Assembly: GCA_903835005.1 (NCBI GenBank)
Contig: CAILLK010000141.1
Span: 42,750-106,749 of the forward strand
Reading direction: 5' to 3'
Origin: an uncultured Bacteroidota bacterium
GTDB lineage: Bacteria > Bacteroidota > Bacteroidia > Chitinophagales > Chitinophagaceae
DNA: 64,000 bases
Shown here: positions 16,672-25,991 of the stretch, in pieces
Position numbering within the stretch: the stretch's first letter is position 1
How the letters are laid out: every line of letters begins with the position of its first letter
Position numbers and translations under genes: made by a program
The notes under the pieces: model-generated
Told to the model about the DNA's origin: nothing
What the model saw: only the letters and a program-made list of their open reading frames with translations
Database searches by the model: none

Positions 16672-18072
16672 CTACTTCCCGAGACTTTCCAGAAAAAGCT
16701 GCGGATAAATACCCAGCAACAGAACAAGCGCGCAGGTAATAGCCAGCATAATACGGTCGCCGGTGGTGATGGGCGAATTCAGTTCAGGAGTGCCGGGCTT
16801 GAAGTACATGGCTATGATGACCCTGAAATAATAGTACACACTGATTGCGGCCATAAGCAGAGCAAAGATTACCAGCCACATAAGCTGGCCCTGATGCACT
16901 ACCGCGGTGAGCACATAAAACTTGGCCATAAAGCCGCCGGTAAGCGGGATACCCGCCAGTGAGAACAGGAAAATACTGCTCACAAATGCCAGGAAAGGTT
17001 CGCTTTTGGCAAGACCGTTAAAGCCATCGTAGGTATAGTCTTTCAGTTTGATAAGTACTGAGAAAATACCGATAGTGGCTACACTGTAGGCTACACCATA
17101 AAAAATGATGCCCCTCATGCCATAAGCAGCATCGGCGGAATTAACAGAGAGTATTGCAAACAGCATAAAGCCTGCCTGGGCTATGGAGGAGTAAGCCAGC
17201 ATGCGCTTCACACTTTGCTGGAAGACGGCGGTAACATTGCCCACAAACAGTGTGGCGGCTGTAATTATTGCAAGCAGGAGGGTCCAATGCTGGCCCAGCG
17301 AATTAAACGAAACATGGAATAGTCTGAGAAATGCAAAGAACGCGCCAGCCTTAACCACAGTAGCCATAAAGGCGGTAAATGCAGTAGGGGAACCATCATA
17401 CACATCGGGTGTCCACATATGCATGGGAGCGGCAGAAACCTTGAACGACAGGGCTATCATAATAAATACGATACCTGCTATAGCCAGCGGATTGATATTA
17501 TCATAATGAAGTATGCTTCCGAATTTATCGATATAGAAAGTGCTTGAAGCGCCATACAGGAGGGTAATACCCATGAGCAGGATACCTGTAGAAAATGCCC
17601 CCATCAGGAAGTACTTGAGCGATGCCTCACTGCTTTTCAGGTTGCGCTTATCGCTGCCGGCCAGTATGTACTGAGGAATAGAAAGTATTTCGATGCCGAT
17701 AAAGAGCATCAGCAGGTTGTTGTAGGTGGTGAGAATGAATAAACCGCAAAGAATAAAGAAAATGAGCGCAAAATACTCGGCCACATGCAGCCCGACTTTC
17801 ATGATCTCTTTGCCCAACAATGCTACATAAAGCAGGGTGCAGCCGGTCATGAGCATATTGAACCATAAAGAAGAATGATCTATCTGCAGCATGTTGTTGA
17901 ACAGCAACTGAGAAGAGTTGGCCGGAGTATCCATCAGTTCATAAATGGTTACACCAAACAGTGCAGCAAAAAGCAGTATTGCAAGCGCAACAATGCTTTT
18001 CTTATTGCTTACCGCAATACCGGCAAACATCATGAAAACACCCAAAACCGTTGTAGCAATAATTGCCTTCAT
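16672..18072 (-). CDS. nuoN: NADH-quinone oxidoreductase subunit N
   Basis: About 466 residues and around 14 hydrophobic segments. It is a Mrp-antiporter-like proton-pumping subunit of complex I, related to NuoL and NuoM. Proton-channel motifs are visible in the PVYDGSPTAFTAFMATVVKA region. The frame is open up to a GTG at 18081, but the ATG at 18072 (MKAIIATT) is preferred: the GTG would lie inside a G-rich intergenic repeat of a kind repeated before other nuo genes. This is the last gene of the nuo operon. Confidence 0.95.
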   Translation of the reverse strand: MKAIIATTVLGVFMMFAGIAVSNKKSIVALAILLFAALFGVTIYELMDTPANSSQLLFNNMLQIDHSSLWFNMLMTGCTLLYVALLGKEIMKVGLHVAEYFALIFFILCGLFILTTYNNLLMLFIGIEILSIPQYILAGSDKRNLKSSEASLKYFLMGAFSTGILLMGITLLYGASSTFYIDKFGSILHYDNINPLAIAGIVFIMIALSFKVSAAPMHMWTPDVYDGSPTAFTAFMATVVKAGAFFAFLRLFHVSFNSLGQHWTLLLAIITAATLFVGNVTAVFQQSVKRMLAYSSIAQAGFMLFAILSVNSADAAYGMRGIIFYGVAYSVATIGIFSVLIKLKDYTYDGFNGLAKSEPFLAFVSSIFLFSLAGIPLTGGFMAKFYVLTAVVHQGQLMWLVIFALLMAAISVYYYFRVIIAMYFKPGTPELNSPITTGDRIMLAITCALVLLLGIYPQLFLESLGK

Positions 18073-18080
18073 ATAAATCA

Positions 18081-18100
18081 CCCCAAACCCCTAAAGGGGC
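18081..18100 (-). repeat. G-rich intergenic repeat before nuoN
   Basis: On the minus strand it reads GCCCCTTTAGGGGTTTGGGG: a short CCCC/GGGG hairpin followed by a further G run. It ends 8 bases before the nuoN ATG. Related sequences occur near nuoM, nuoJ/K, nuoD, nuoC and after nuoA. Confidence 0.75.
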
Positions 18101-18188
18101 TTTAAACTTTAATTCCTGATTGGAATATTACAGAAAGGAATTAAAATTGTTAATAATATACTTAAGAACCTTTTTACAAAAAGGTATT

Positions 18189-19619
18189 CTATTTAACTAT
18201 CATCCCGGCTATGCCTGAAGTAAGATCCAAAAGTGGTTTCGGATATACCCCGAGGAACAATACCAGGCAAATAATTATCACCAGGCCCACAAGTTCATTA
18301 ATGCTCAGGTCTTTGGCAACAATCATCTTCACTGCATTGCCGTAGGTTGTTTTCTGAATCATGTTGAGTGTATACACAGCACCCAATATGATACCTGTAC
18401 CGGCAATCACCATTAGCACCATATGGCTTGAAAACAGCCCGTTGAACAACATAAACTCACCAATGAACCCATTAGTCAACGGCAATGCGATACTGGCCAG
18501 CGAAACCAGCACGAAAGCAATGGCCATCTTTGGCGCAGTTATAGCCATTCCGCCGAGCTTGGTCATATCGCGGGTTCCCCAGCGGTTTTCGATCATGCTT
18601 ACCACTACCCACATACCGGTAATATTGATACCATGGTTGAACATCTGAACCATAATGCCATGCATACCTATGCTTGACTTTGTAAAAGCTACTGCACACA
18701 TAAGGCCCATATGCGCAATTGAAGAATAGGCAATAAGACGCTTGATATCTGTTTGCACCATTGCAATACAGGAAGCATACACTATACCGATTACCGACAT
18801 TATGATAACCGTATCGGACCAATAAGCCACGCCTTCGGGAACCACAGGTAATAACCAGCGCAATACCGCGTACATCCCCATTTTCACCATCAGCGCACTA
18901 AGGATAATAGTAACCGGCGTAGGTGATTGCTCATAAGTATCGGGCTGCCAGGAATGGAACGGGAATATGGGCATTTTGATGGCAAATGCAATGAACATGA
19001 GCCAGAATAACCAATGCTGTGTGAGCTCGGGCAATGACCGCCCGGCATGTACGATATCGGCCCAGGCGAAGCTTGGCAGGCCATTTGTTTGCTGGGAAAG
19101 AAAGATTAACCCCGCCAGCAGCATAAGGCTACCCACAAATGTATAAACGAAAAACTTAAACGTAACAGCAATCCTTTTTTCGCCACCCCACTGAGAACAA
19201 AGAAAATATACGGGTATAAGCGCCAGTTCCCAGAATACATAAAACAGAAGGGCATCGGAGGCAAGGAAAACACCCATAAGCCCTGCCTGTGAGAGCAACA
19301 TGAAACCATAAAATGCACCCGGCCGCTCAACTTCCTTATTAGAATTCACTAAAAAAACAACCAATACCACTATACCTGTAAGCAGGCAAAGCATACTGCT
19401 CATGCTATCGGCAAGCAAGCTGAAAGTAGCGCCAATGGAAGGAATCCAGGGCATAGTAAAAGTGGAACTACCTGAAAAACCTGCACCGCTGACCAAGGCA
19501 GCAACAGCCAGGGTAGCACAGGAGCTTAATAAGGCAAGTATCCTGGCGCCTTCACCTTTAATGGCAAAGGACAGAATGCCTGTCAGCAATGGAATGATTA
19601 TAAGTAATATTAAAAACAT
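18189..19619 (-). CDS. nuoM: NADH-quinone oxidoreductase subunit M
   Basis: 476 residues, about 14 membrane segments. The motif FVYTFVGSLMLLAG and the channel segment HSWQPDTYEQSPTPVTIILS match NuoM of complex I. The key Glu in the transmembrane helix 5 region (FYVFWELALIPVYFL) and a Lys in LSALMVKMGMYA are present. It pumps protons across the inner membrane. A ~115-base spacer with a G-rich repeat separates it from nuoN. Confidence 0.96.
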   Translation of the reverse strand: MFLILLIIIPLLTGILSFAIKGEGARILALLSSCATLAVAALVSGAGFSGSSTFTMPWIPSIGATFSLLADSMSSMLCLLTGIVVLVVFLVNSNKEVERPGAFYGFMLLSQAGLMGVFLASDALLFYVFWELALIPVYFLCSQWGGEKRIAVTFKFFVYTFVGSLMLLAGLIFLSQQTNGLPSFAWADIVHAGRSLPELTQHWLFWLMFIAFAIKMPIFPFHSWQPDTYEQSPTPVTIILSALMVKMGMYAVLRWLLPVVPEGVAYWSDTVIIMSVIGIVYASCIAMVQTDIKRLIAYSSIAHMGLMCAVAFTKSSIGMHGIMVQMFNHGINITGMWVVVSMIENRWGTRDMTKLGGMAITAPKMAIAFVLVSLASIALPLTNGFIGEFMLFNGLFSSHMVLMVIAGTGIILGAVYTLNMIQKTTYGNAVKMIVAKDLSINELVGLVIIICLVLFLGVYPKPLLDLTSGIAGMIVK

Positions 19620-19633
19620 AATCTTAATTTATA

Positions 19634-19656
19634 AACCCCAAAACTTCTGAGGTGGA
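19634..19656 (-). repeat. Degenerate G-rich repeat before nuoM
   Basis: On the minus strand it reads CCACCTCAGAAGTTTTGGGG, a weakened version of the CCCCTTTAGGGGTTTGGGG family seen before nuoN, and ends about 15 bases before the nuoM ATG. Confidence 0.4.
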
Positions 19657-19712
19657 TCTATTCTCAATTTTATCCAAATACAATGCCTGATATCTTTAAC
19701 AGGAAGCAGGTC

Positions 19713-21608
19713 TTACCTTATTACAAAAAAGCTCAGTGCAAACAGCACCACTATTCCCAATACCATTACAAAAATGTAAAAGCCTACTTGTCCGCTCTGT
19801 AACAGACGCATCTTATCGCCACCCCATTTCACCGACTTTCCTACGCCGTTAACCGCTGCATCAATACCCTTGCGCTCGGCATATTTGTCCAGGATGCCGG
19901 AGAGTGACTGAAGTGGTTTCACAATAATTGCATTGTACAACTCGTCTATGTACCATTTATTTTCAAGAACCTTAGCCAATCCGGTACTTTCGGCAAACTT
20001 AGGTTTGCTGTTTACAGACCAGGCCACAATAATCATGATAACTACCACTACAACAGAGATCCCCATGAGCATCCATTCCGTGCCTGCATCTAAATGATGA
20101 AGTCCGGAATTGGTAACGGCTGTGCTTAAGAAAGTATCAATAGCATTGTGCTCGCTCATTACTTCGGGCAAGCCAACATATCCACCGATAATGGATAAGA
20201 TAGCCAATATTATAAGTGGCAACGTCATAGCCGCCGGACTTTCGTGCAGATGATGCTGCTGATCTTCGGTACCCCGGAAATTGCCTGTGAAAGTAAGCAC
20301 ATACAAGCGGAACATATAGTAGGCCGTCATCATTGCTGCCAAAATACCCAAGGCATACAGTATAGGATCGTGGCTATATGCGGCTGCGAGAATAGCGTCT
20401 TTGGAGAAGAAACCGGAGAAACCGGGAATACCTGATATGGCCAGGCAACCAATGAGGAAGGTGATCTGGGTAACCCGCATTTTCTTGCCGAGGCCACCCA
20501 TTTTGCGGATGTCCTGCTCGCCACCCATAGCATGAATAACACTGCCTGAACCGAGAAAGAGAAGAGCCTTGAAGAAGGCATGAGTCATAACATGGAATAC
20601 CGCAGTAGTATAAGCGCCGACACCTAATGCCAGAAACATAAAGCCAAGCTGGCTTACGGTAGAATAGGCGAGTACTTTTTTAATATCGTATTGCCTGACA
20701 GCTATTGTAGCAGCCAGGATAGCAGTTGCCAAACCAATGATGGCAACCACATGTAAAATCATAGGAGTAAGATTGTACAATGCACTGCTACGTGCTATCA
20801 TATAGATACCTGCTGTAACCATTGTAGCAGCATGTATGAGCGCTGACACAGGAGTCGGGCCGGCCATCGCATCGGGCAACCAGGTATATAATGGTATCTG
20901 AGCGCTTTTGCCGGTAGCACCGATAAAAAAGCAAAGGGCAATCCAGCTCATTGTAGATTGTGGCATAACCACCTGTGAATTGTGCAACTGACCGAAAAAT
21001 TCGTTGTAAGAAAGCGTTCCGTAATTTACAAATACCAGCAGCATACCTACCAGGAAGCCCAGGTCGCCGATCCGGTTCATTACAAACGCTTTTTTGGCAG
21101 CATTGGTAAAATCGCGGTTCTTGAACCAGAAACCAATCAGTAAATAAGAGCAAAGTCCTACACCTTCCCAACCGATGAACATAATGAGGTAATTTGCCCC
21201 CAGCACCAGCAGTAACATGGAAAATACAAACAGGTTGAGATAGGCAAAGTACTTAACCATACCCTCATCGTGACCCATGTAGGATGTAGAGTATACATGG
21301 ATCAGAAAACCTACACCGGTAATGATGAGCAGGAATAAGGCAGAAAGAGAATCGACCTGAAAGGCAAATGGAATATTGAGGTTTCCTGAGTGAAGAAACT
21401 CAAATAATACTATTGGCTGAATTGGTCCGGTGGCATTTTTTACTTCAAAAAATATACCCAGCGAAACACAAAAAGAAGCCAGAATAGCCAGGCAACCAAT
21501 GAAGCCACCTAACGTTTTAGGCATACTCTTCCAAAACAAGCCGTTGATTAAAAAACCTATCAGCGGAAAAAGCGGTACTAACCAGACTAACTGAGAAAAA
21601 TTCCCCAT
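19713..21608 (-). CDS. nuoL: NADH-quinone oxidoreductase subunit L
   Basis: 631 residues with about 16 membrane segments, a long lateral amphipathic helix near the C-terminus and a final anchor. Motifs FIGWEGVGLCSYLLIGFW, TWLPDAMAGPTPVSALIHAA and VMTHAFFKALLFLGSG are diagnostic of NuoL. It is the distal proton-pumping subunit whose lateral helix braces NuoM and NuoN. nuoK lies 17 bases upstream. Confidence 0.97.
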   Translation of the reverse strand: MGNFSQLVWLVPLFPLIGFLINGLFWKSMPKTLGGFIGCLAILASFCVSLGIFFEVKNATGPIQPIVLFEFLHSGNLNIPFAFQVDSLSALFLLIITGVGFLIHVYSTSYMGHDEGMVKYFAYLNLFVFSMLLLVLGANYLIMFIGWEGVGLCSYLLIGFWFKNRDFTNAAKKAFVMNRIGDLGFLVGMLLVFVNYGTLSYNEFFGQLHNSQVVMPQSTMSWIALCFFIGATGKSAQIPLYTWLPDAMAGPTPVSALIHAATMVTAGIYMIARSSALYNLTPMILHVVAIIGLATAILAATIAVRQYDIKKVLAYSTVSQLGFMFLALGVGAYTTAVFHVMTHAFFKALLFLGSGSVIHAMGGEQDIRKMGGLGKKMRVTQITFLIGCLAISGIPGFSGFFSKDAILAAAYSHDPILYALGILAAMMTAYYMFRLYVLTFTGNFRGTEDQQHHLHESPAAMTLPLIILAILSIIGGYVGLPEVMSEHNAIDTFLSTAVTNSGLHHLDAGTEWMLMGISVVVVVIMIIVAWSVNSKPKFAESTGLAKVLENKWYIDELYNAIIVKPLQSLSGILDKYAERKGIDAAVNGVGKSVKWGGDKMRLLQSGQVGFYIFVMVLGIVVLFALSFFVIR

Positions 21609-21625
21609 CTTAAAATATTGTATAA

Positions 21626-21931
21626 CTAATGTTTCAACCTGTTCAAAATATTTATATCTACTGAATGTACCTTACGGTACATCATAACTATAATAGCCAG
21701 CCCAACAGCAACCTCAGCAGCAGCTACAACCATAATAAAAAACACAAATAGCTGTGCATCAGCATCAGCATAAATTTTGGAGAATGCCACCAGCAATAAA
21801 TTCACTGCATTGAGCATCAGCTCTATGCACATAAAAATGATAATGGCATTGCGCCTCATCAGTGTGCCCATAACCCCGATTGAGAATAAGAGCAGGCTGA
21901 GAAACAAGTAATGTGTTGAATTAACAGGCAT
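21626..21931 (-). CDS. nuoK: NADH-quinone oxidoreductase subunit K
   Basis: 101 residues with three membrane helices. GVMGTLMRRNAIIIFMCIELMLNAVNLL contains the conserved membrane-buried Glu (in CIELMLN) and the AAAEVAVGLAI segment has the second. NuoK is part of the proton pathway next to NuoJ. Its length and topology fit the family exactly. Confidence 0.96.
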   Translation of the reverse strand: MPVNSTHYLFLSLLLFSIGVMGTLMRRNAIIIFMCIELMLNAVNLLLVAFSKIYADADAQLFVFFIMVVAAAEVAVGLAIIVMMYRKVHSVDINILNRLKH

Positions 21932-21970
21932 TAATAAATTTTATTTAAATAGTAAACTAAAATCATTTTC

Positions 21971-21990
21971 TCCCCTGACCTCCGGGGCAC
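21971..21990 (-). repeat. G-rich/C-rich intergenic element between nuoJ and nuoK
   Basis: TCCCCTGACCTCCGGGGCAC on the plus strand: CCCC and GGGG arms around a short loop, in the nuoJ-nuoK spacer and in the same family style as the other nuo intergenic repeats, though it is not close to the nuoK start. Confidence 0.45.
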
Positions 21991-22004
21991 AACCCATTCT
22001 GATA

Positions 22005-22529
22005 CTACTGATCTGCTTTAGTAAATTCATTTGGGTGTTCCTTTTTCCCGATCACTATTGCACCTATCATAGCACTAAGGAACAGCACACTGCTTATTTC
22101 AAAAGGCAGCACATATTTTGTAAACAATACCTTTCCTAAATTAGATATCAAACCAATATCTGTAGATGTCTTATCAATTACTTCAGGTCGGGCAGATTTA
22201 ATTGCTGCCAGGACAACAAGGAATAATACCCCACCGGATATTACTCCGGCCAGTTGCACTAACTGGCCCTTCTGAGGCTCTACATCAGCATTGAGATTCA
22301 TGAGCATAATAACAAACAGGAACAGTACCATGATGGCGCCGGCGTAAACAATGATATTAACTATAGCCAGAAACTGTGCATTCATGAGGATGTAATGCCC
22401 GGAAATAGCAAAGAAGGTAAGAATGAGAAACAAAACACTATTGACCGGATTACGGCTGAGTATAATGCCCAAGGCACAACCAACAGCCATAACAGATAAA
22501 CCCCAAAATAAAATATCGTAGATATCCAT
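22005..22529 (-). CDS. nuoJ: NADH-quinone oxidoreductase subunit J
   Basis: 174 residues with five membrane helices. NPVNSVLFLILTFFAISGHY and IVYAGAIMVLFLFVIMLMNL are typical of NuoJ, including the third-helix segment (YAGAIMVLF) that changes conformation in complex I. nuoI ends 5 bases upstream. Confidence 0.95.
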   Translation of the reverse strand: MDIYDILFWGLSVMAVGCALGIILSRNPVNSVLFLILTFFAISGHYILMNAQFLAIVNIIVYAGAIMVLFLFVIMLMNLNADVEPQKGQLVQLAGVISGGVLFLVVLAAIKSARPEVIDKTSTDIGLISNLGKVLFTKYVLPFEISSVLFLSAMIGAIVIGKKEHPNEFTKADQ

Positions 22530-22534
22530 ACTAT

Positions 22535-23041
22535 TTATTTGCTACTTGTTTTAGGGTCCGGAATCAATAAGTCAGCTTTTTTATAAATAAAACTTTCCCG
22601 CGTATAGTTTGCAGGCATCACAGTTTCTGATAGATATACCGCGTCTTTAGGACAGGCATCTTCGCAAAAACCGCAAAAAATGCACCGGAGCATATTGATC
22701 TCATATCTGGCGGCGTATTTTTCTTCCCTGTATAGTTTTTCTTCCCCTGGTTTGCGTTCGGCAGCTTCCATAGTAATGGCTTCTGCGGGGCAAGCCAAAG
22801 CGCACAGACCACAGGCGGTGCAACGCTCAGCGCCATTTTCATCGCGGTTCAGAATATGCAAACCACGGAAAACAGGACTAAAAGGGCGTTTTACTTCCGG
22901 ATACTGAGTAGTGGCCGTTTTCTTAAATATGTGCCCCAGAGTAATCCCAAGCCCTTTTACAATTGAAGGCAGATAGATGCGCTCGCCGAAAGTCATCGGA
23001 CTACGATCTATAAGTACTGCTCTGTTAGTTAGTTTCTGCAT
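22535..23041 (-). CDS. nuoI: NADH-quinone oxidoreductase subunit I (two 4Fe-4S clusters)
   Basis: 168 residues. Two ferredoxin motifs, CTACGLCALACP and CIFCGFCEDACP, bind the N6a and N6b clusters that carry electrons from NuoG towards NuoB. The N-terminal helix (GERIYLPSIVKGLGITLGHI) contacts the membrane arm. It follows nuoH by 38 bases. Confidence 0.96.
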   Translation of the reverse strand: MQKLTNRAVLIDRSPMTFGERIYLPSIVKGLGITLGHIFKKTATTQYPEVKRPFSPVFRGLHILNRDENGAERCTACGLCALACPAEAITMEAAERKPGEEKLYREEKYAARYEINMLRCIFCGFCEDACPKDAVYLSETVMPANYTRESFIYKKADLLIPDPKTSSK

Positions 23042-23079
23042 TGTTTTCTTTATTATACTTCCGCAACTCTATTTTTCAA

Positions 23080-24153
23080 TTACTTTTTAGTAAACCACAA
23101 TAATACCACACCTGTTATCAGCATATTCACTAAAGCCAATGGTATTAATGATTTCCAGCCCAGCTTCATCAACTGGTCATACCTGAAACGAGGTAATGTC
23201 CAGCGAATAAACATGAAAAATAAAATCATGCCTACTGCCTTTGCCAGTAATACCATAATACAGATGGCAGTAAATATCATCGGGTTTACATGTGCTGCCA
23301 CACTATCCATGAACGGGAAGTTATAGCCACCGAAAAATAAGGTGGAAATAATTACCGAGCTGATAAACATGTTGATGTATTCTGAAAACAAGTAAAAGCC
23401 GAGCTTCATGGATGAGTATTCCTGGTGGTAACCCATATTCAGTTCACTTTCACATTCCGGCAGATCAAAAGGAGCCCGGTTTAATTCGGCAAAGGCACAG
23501 GTAAGGAAAATGATGAAGCCCAATGGCTGCCGGAAGAAGTTCCAGGTAAAATAGCCATCGTTCCAGAATCCATGTTGCTGAGCCACTATTTCACGCAGGC
23601 TCAGAGTGCCTGTCATCATCAGTAAAGCAATAAGGCTGATGCCCATAGCCAGCTCATAAGAGATGGCCTGAGAAGCTGCGCGGATACTGCTTAAAAGTGA
23701 GAACTTATTATTGGAAGCCCAGCCACCCAGCATTACACCATAAACGCCCAGGCTAACCACCCCGAAAACAAATAAGATACCAATACTGATATCTGCAACC
23801 TGGAACTTAACGATATGTCCACTGGCAGTGGTATAATCGGGCCCCCATGGAATAATGGCGCTGGTCATGGTAGCAGTAAGCATTGCCAGACATGGGCCAA
23901 GGATGAAAATGAGCTGGGTAGACCTGTCAGGGATTATTTCTTCTTTGAAAAATAATTTTAAACCATCGGCCAGCGGCTGAAAAAGGCCAAATGGCCCGGC
24001 GCGGTTAGGGCCAATACGATCCTGCATAATAGCAGCTACCTTACGCTCGCCCCAAGTAGCATACATAGCGATACCCAAAGACCCCAACAAAATAATTGTA
24101 ATGAGGATACCTTTTTCAATAAGAACCGCTGCATCAATCTGAAGTAACAGCAT
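23080..24153 (-). CDS. nuoH: NADH-quinone oxidoreductase subunit H
   Basis: 357 residues, about eight membrane helices. DRIGPNRAGPFGLFQPLADG and FAELNRAPFDLPECESEL are the quinone-chamber motifs of NuoH. It couples quinone reduction to the proton pumps. It is separated from nuoG by the MntA/HepT pair. On the minus strand an exact TACTTTTG lies at 24169-24162 just before the ATG, but it has no matching upstream element, so an internal promoter is only possible. Confidence 0.96.
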   Translation of the reverse strand: MLLLQIDAAVLIEKGILITIILLGSLGIAMYATWGERKVAAIMQDRIGPNRAGPFGLFQPLADGLKLFFKEEIIPDRSTQLIFILGPCLAMLTATMTSAIIPWGPDYTTASGHIVKFQVADISIGILFVFGVVSLGVYGVMLGGWASNNKFSLLSSIRAASQAISYELAMGISLIALLMMTGTLSLREIVAQQHGFWNDGYFTWNFFRQPLGFIIFLTCAFAELNRAPFDLPECESELNMGYHQEYSSMKLGFYLFSEYINMFISSVIISTLFFGGYNFPFMDSVAAHVNPMIFTAICIMVLLAKAVGMILFFMFIRWTLPRFRYDQLMKLGWKSLIPLALVNMLITGVVLLWFTKK

Positions 24154-24200
24154 AACGGGTACAAAAGTAGTTTTAGTTAGTTGAAAATTTATGTTTTTCG

Positions 24201-24539
24201 TCAGTATTTTATTGTAGTCAATTCCTGTTTAAGCAGTATTAATGAAATAGTTGCCGAATTCCAGATTGTTTCAAAGTTTATACCAAAATACTCATGAACA
24301 ACTACATTTCTTAATCCAATCATTTTATTCCATTCTATAGTATCATTTTTTTGTTTAGTGCCTTCAGATATATGGTTTGTTGCCTCACCAATAATCTCTA
24401 ACCATTTTACAACTGCAATTCTTAAAACATGATTCGATATAAAACTATTATAGTTGTAACCAGAAATTGCATTTTCAATTTCATAGATACAATCAAGAAT
24501 ATGTTCTATCCTTGTTTCATCAGAAATTGACCCTTTCAT
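24201..24539 (-). CDS. hepT: HepT-like ribonuclease toxin (DUF86) inside nuo operon
   Basis: About 112 residues from the ATG at 24539. A longer open frame reaching 24605 would lie deep inside mntA and is less likely. The HEPN motif R-x4-H-x-Y is complete at R77, H82 and Y84 (RNVVVHEY). HepT is an HEPN RNase; its partner MntA inactivates it by adding AMP to the Tyr of this motif. The gene overlaps the end of mntA by 20 bases. It lies between nuoG and nuoH on the same strand and is clearly more AT-rich than either. Confidence 0.88.
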   Translation of the reverse strand: MKGSISDETRIEHILDCIYEIENAISGYNYNSFISNHVLRIAVVKWLEIIGEATNHISEGTKQKNDTIEWNKMIGLRNVVVHEYFGINFETIWNSATISLILLKQELTTIKY

Positions 24540-24825
24540 AAATAATATACTTATCTTTGTCAATAAACGGTTTAATATGTTTATTTTCCCAGCCCGCGCT
24601 AACAATATCCACTTTCTTTTTAAGCATTACTGCAAGTTCCTCAGGCCAAATAAAATAATCCCACCCTACCGGCACTGAATGATCAATATCCACCAAAACA
24701 TCTACATCACTGTTTTCATCAGCATCTCCGCGAGCATAGGACCCGAACAACCATACTTTCCTGACCGGTTTTTTTTCAAAAAAACCAGAAACAACATTTT
24801 TGATATGTTCGGTACTAAGTATCAT
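24520..24825 (-). CDS. mntA: MntA-like nucleotidyltransferase antitoxin
   Basis: 101 residues, the minimal nucleotidyltransferase fold. WLFGSYARGDADENSDVDVL has the GSxxRG loop (G28, S29, R32) and the metal-binding D40-x-D42 pair; a third acidic residue is in KKVDIV. MntA transfers AMP to HepT and silences it. All catalytic residues are present, so the pair should be functional. It starts 20 bases after the nuoG stop, in operon with it. Confidence 0.88.
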   Translation of the reverse strand: MILSTEHIKNVVSGFFEKKPVRKVWLFGSYARGDADENSDVDVLVDIDHSVPVGWDYFIWPEELAVMLKKKVDIVSAGWENKHIKPFIDKDKYIIYERVNF

Positions 24826-24845
24826 TACTTATTTTTCCCTAAGCT

Positions 24846-25925
24846 TCAGGATTTAAAATCACCAGAATGTGCAGGCCCCTCTATTTTTGATAATTCTATA
24901 CCAGGTTTATTCACATCACTGATATCATGAATATCCATAAGAAATTTCGGCTGCTTCCCAATTACTTTATCAATTAACACAGGTGTTTTTACTGTTCCGA
25001 CATAATGGCCCTGAGCAATAACGCTGCTCCTTTTGATAACTGATGGGCCTTCTATCACCCAATCTTTTGTTTCTTTTTTATGGAACCGGCAATCATTACA
25101 GATAAATTCTTCCACCTCACCCCACTGGTCCTTGCGGGCTGTTACCCTGAATACTTCATCGCCGCGCATCCACAAGCGCACCTTACCCGTGCAGGTAGGG
25201 CAGTCGCGGTGGGCATCCATTGGCTTGGTAAACCATACCCTGTTTTTGAACCTGAAGGTTTTATCTGTAAGCGCGCCAACAGGGCAGACATCTATAACAT
25301 TACCAATAAATTCATGGTCCAGGGCTTTATTCAACATAGTGCTGATCTGGGCGTGATCGCCTCTTTCCAGAATACCATGCTCTCTTTTATCTGTAAGCTG
25401 GTCGGCAGTAAATACACACCGGAAGCACATAATGCACCGCGTCATGTGCAGTGAAATGTATGGCCCGATGTCTTCTTTTTCAAATGTGCGTCGTGGAAAC
25501 TCATAACGTGTACCCTCAGTGCCATGCTCATAACTCAGGTTTTGCAGATCGCATTCACCTGCCTGGTCGCAAACCGGACAATCGAGCGGATGGTTGATTA
25601 ACAGGAATTCAACAATTCCCCTGCGGGCATCCAGCACTTTTTCTGAAGTAATATTCTTTACTTCCATTCCATCCATTACAGTGGTGCGGCAACTGGGCAC
25701 CAGCTTAGGCATAGGCCTCGGGTCTTTCTCTGATCCCTTGCTTACCTCTACAAGGCAGGTGCGGCATTTGCCTCCGCTATCCTTCAGCTTGCTGTAATAG
25801 CACATTGCCGGCGGGGCAACATCACCGCCTATCATACGTGCAGCATTCAGTATGGTAGTACCTGCGGGTACTTCTATACTGATATTATCGACGGTTACTT
25901 TAAACTTTGGTGCCTGGTCACTCAT
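24846..25925 (-). CDS. nuoG: NADH-quinone oxidoreductase subunit G, short form
   Basis: 359 residues, against about 900 in E. coli. Present are the 2Fe-2S ferredoxin domain (CYYSKLKDSGGKCRTC), the His-Cys 4Fe-4S motif (HPLDCPVCDQAGECDL), MTRCIMCFRC and a further VCPVGAL. The molybdopterin-oxidoreductase-like C-terminal domain is absent. A CPTC...CNDC set (HRDCPTC and FICNDCRFH) follows in the short C-terminal part. This reduced NuoG is usual for Bacteroidota and is not a truncation artefact, since the downstream gene begins close by. It passes electrons from NuoE/F to NuoI. Confidence 0.93.
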   Translation of the reverse strand: MSDQAPKFKVTVDNISIEVPAGTTILNAARMIGGDVAPPAMCYYSKLKDSGGKCRTCLVEVSKGSEKDPRPMPKLVPSCRTTVMDGMEVKNITSEKVLDARRGIVEFLLINHPLDCPVCDQAGECDLQNLSYEHGTEGTRYEFPRRTFEKEDIGPYISLHMTRCIMCFRCVFTADQLTDKREHGILERGDHAQISTMLNKALDHEFIGNVIDVCPVGALTDKTFRFKNRVWFTKPMDAHRDCPTCTGKVRLWMRGDEVFRVTARKDQWGEVEEFICNDCRFHKKETKDWVIEGPSVIKRSSVIAQGHYVGTVKTPVLIDKVIGKQPKFLMDIHDISDVNKPGIELSKIEGPAHSGDFKS

Positions 25926-25991
25926 TTATTAAGTCTTTTATATAAACTCTAACACTCTATCCTTTATTATAGACTATCCTTGTGTTCCTAT

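Noticed and set aside
16476..16739. 87-codon open frame reaching into the nuoN 3' end
   Set aside because: Overlaps nuoN on the opposite strand and the stem-rich spacer; no similarity to a family is evident.
21665..21682. Palindrome GTACCTTACGGTAC resembling the 11948 palindrome
   Set aside because: Lies inside the conserved end of nuoK, encoding the normal protein, so it is probably coincidental.
24540..24605. Earlier start for hepT
   Set aside because: It would add 22 residues by extending deep into mntA; the ATG at 24539 gives the normal HepT N-terminus and an ordinary short overlap.
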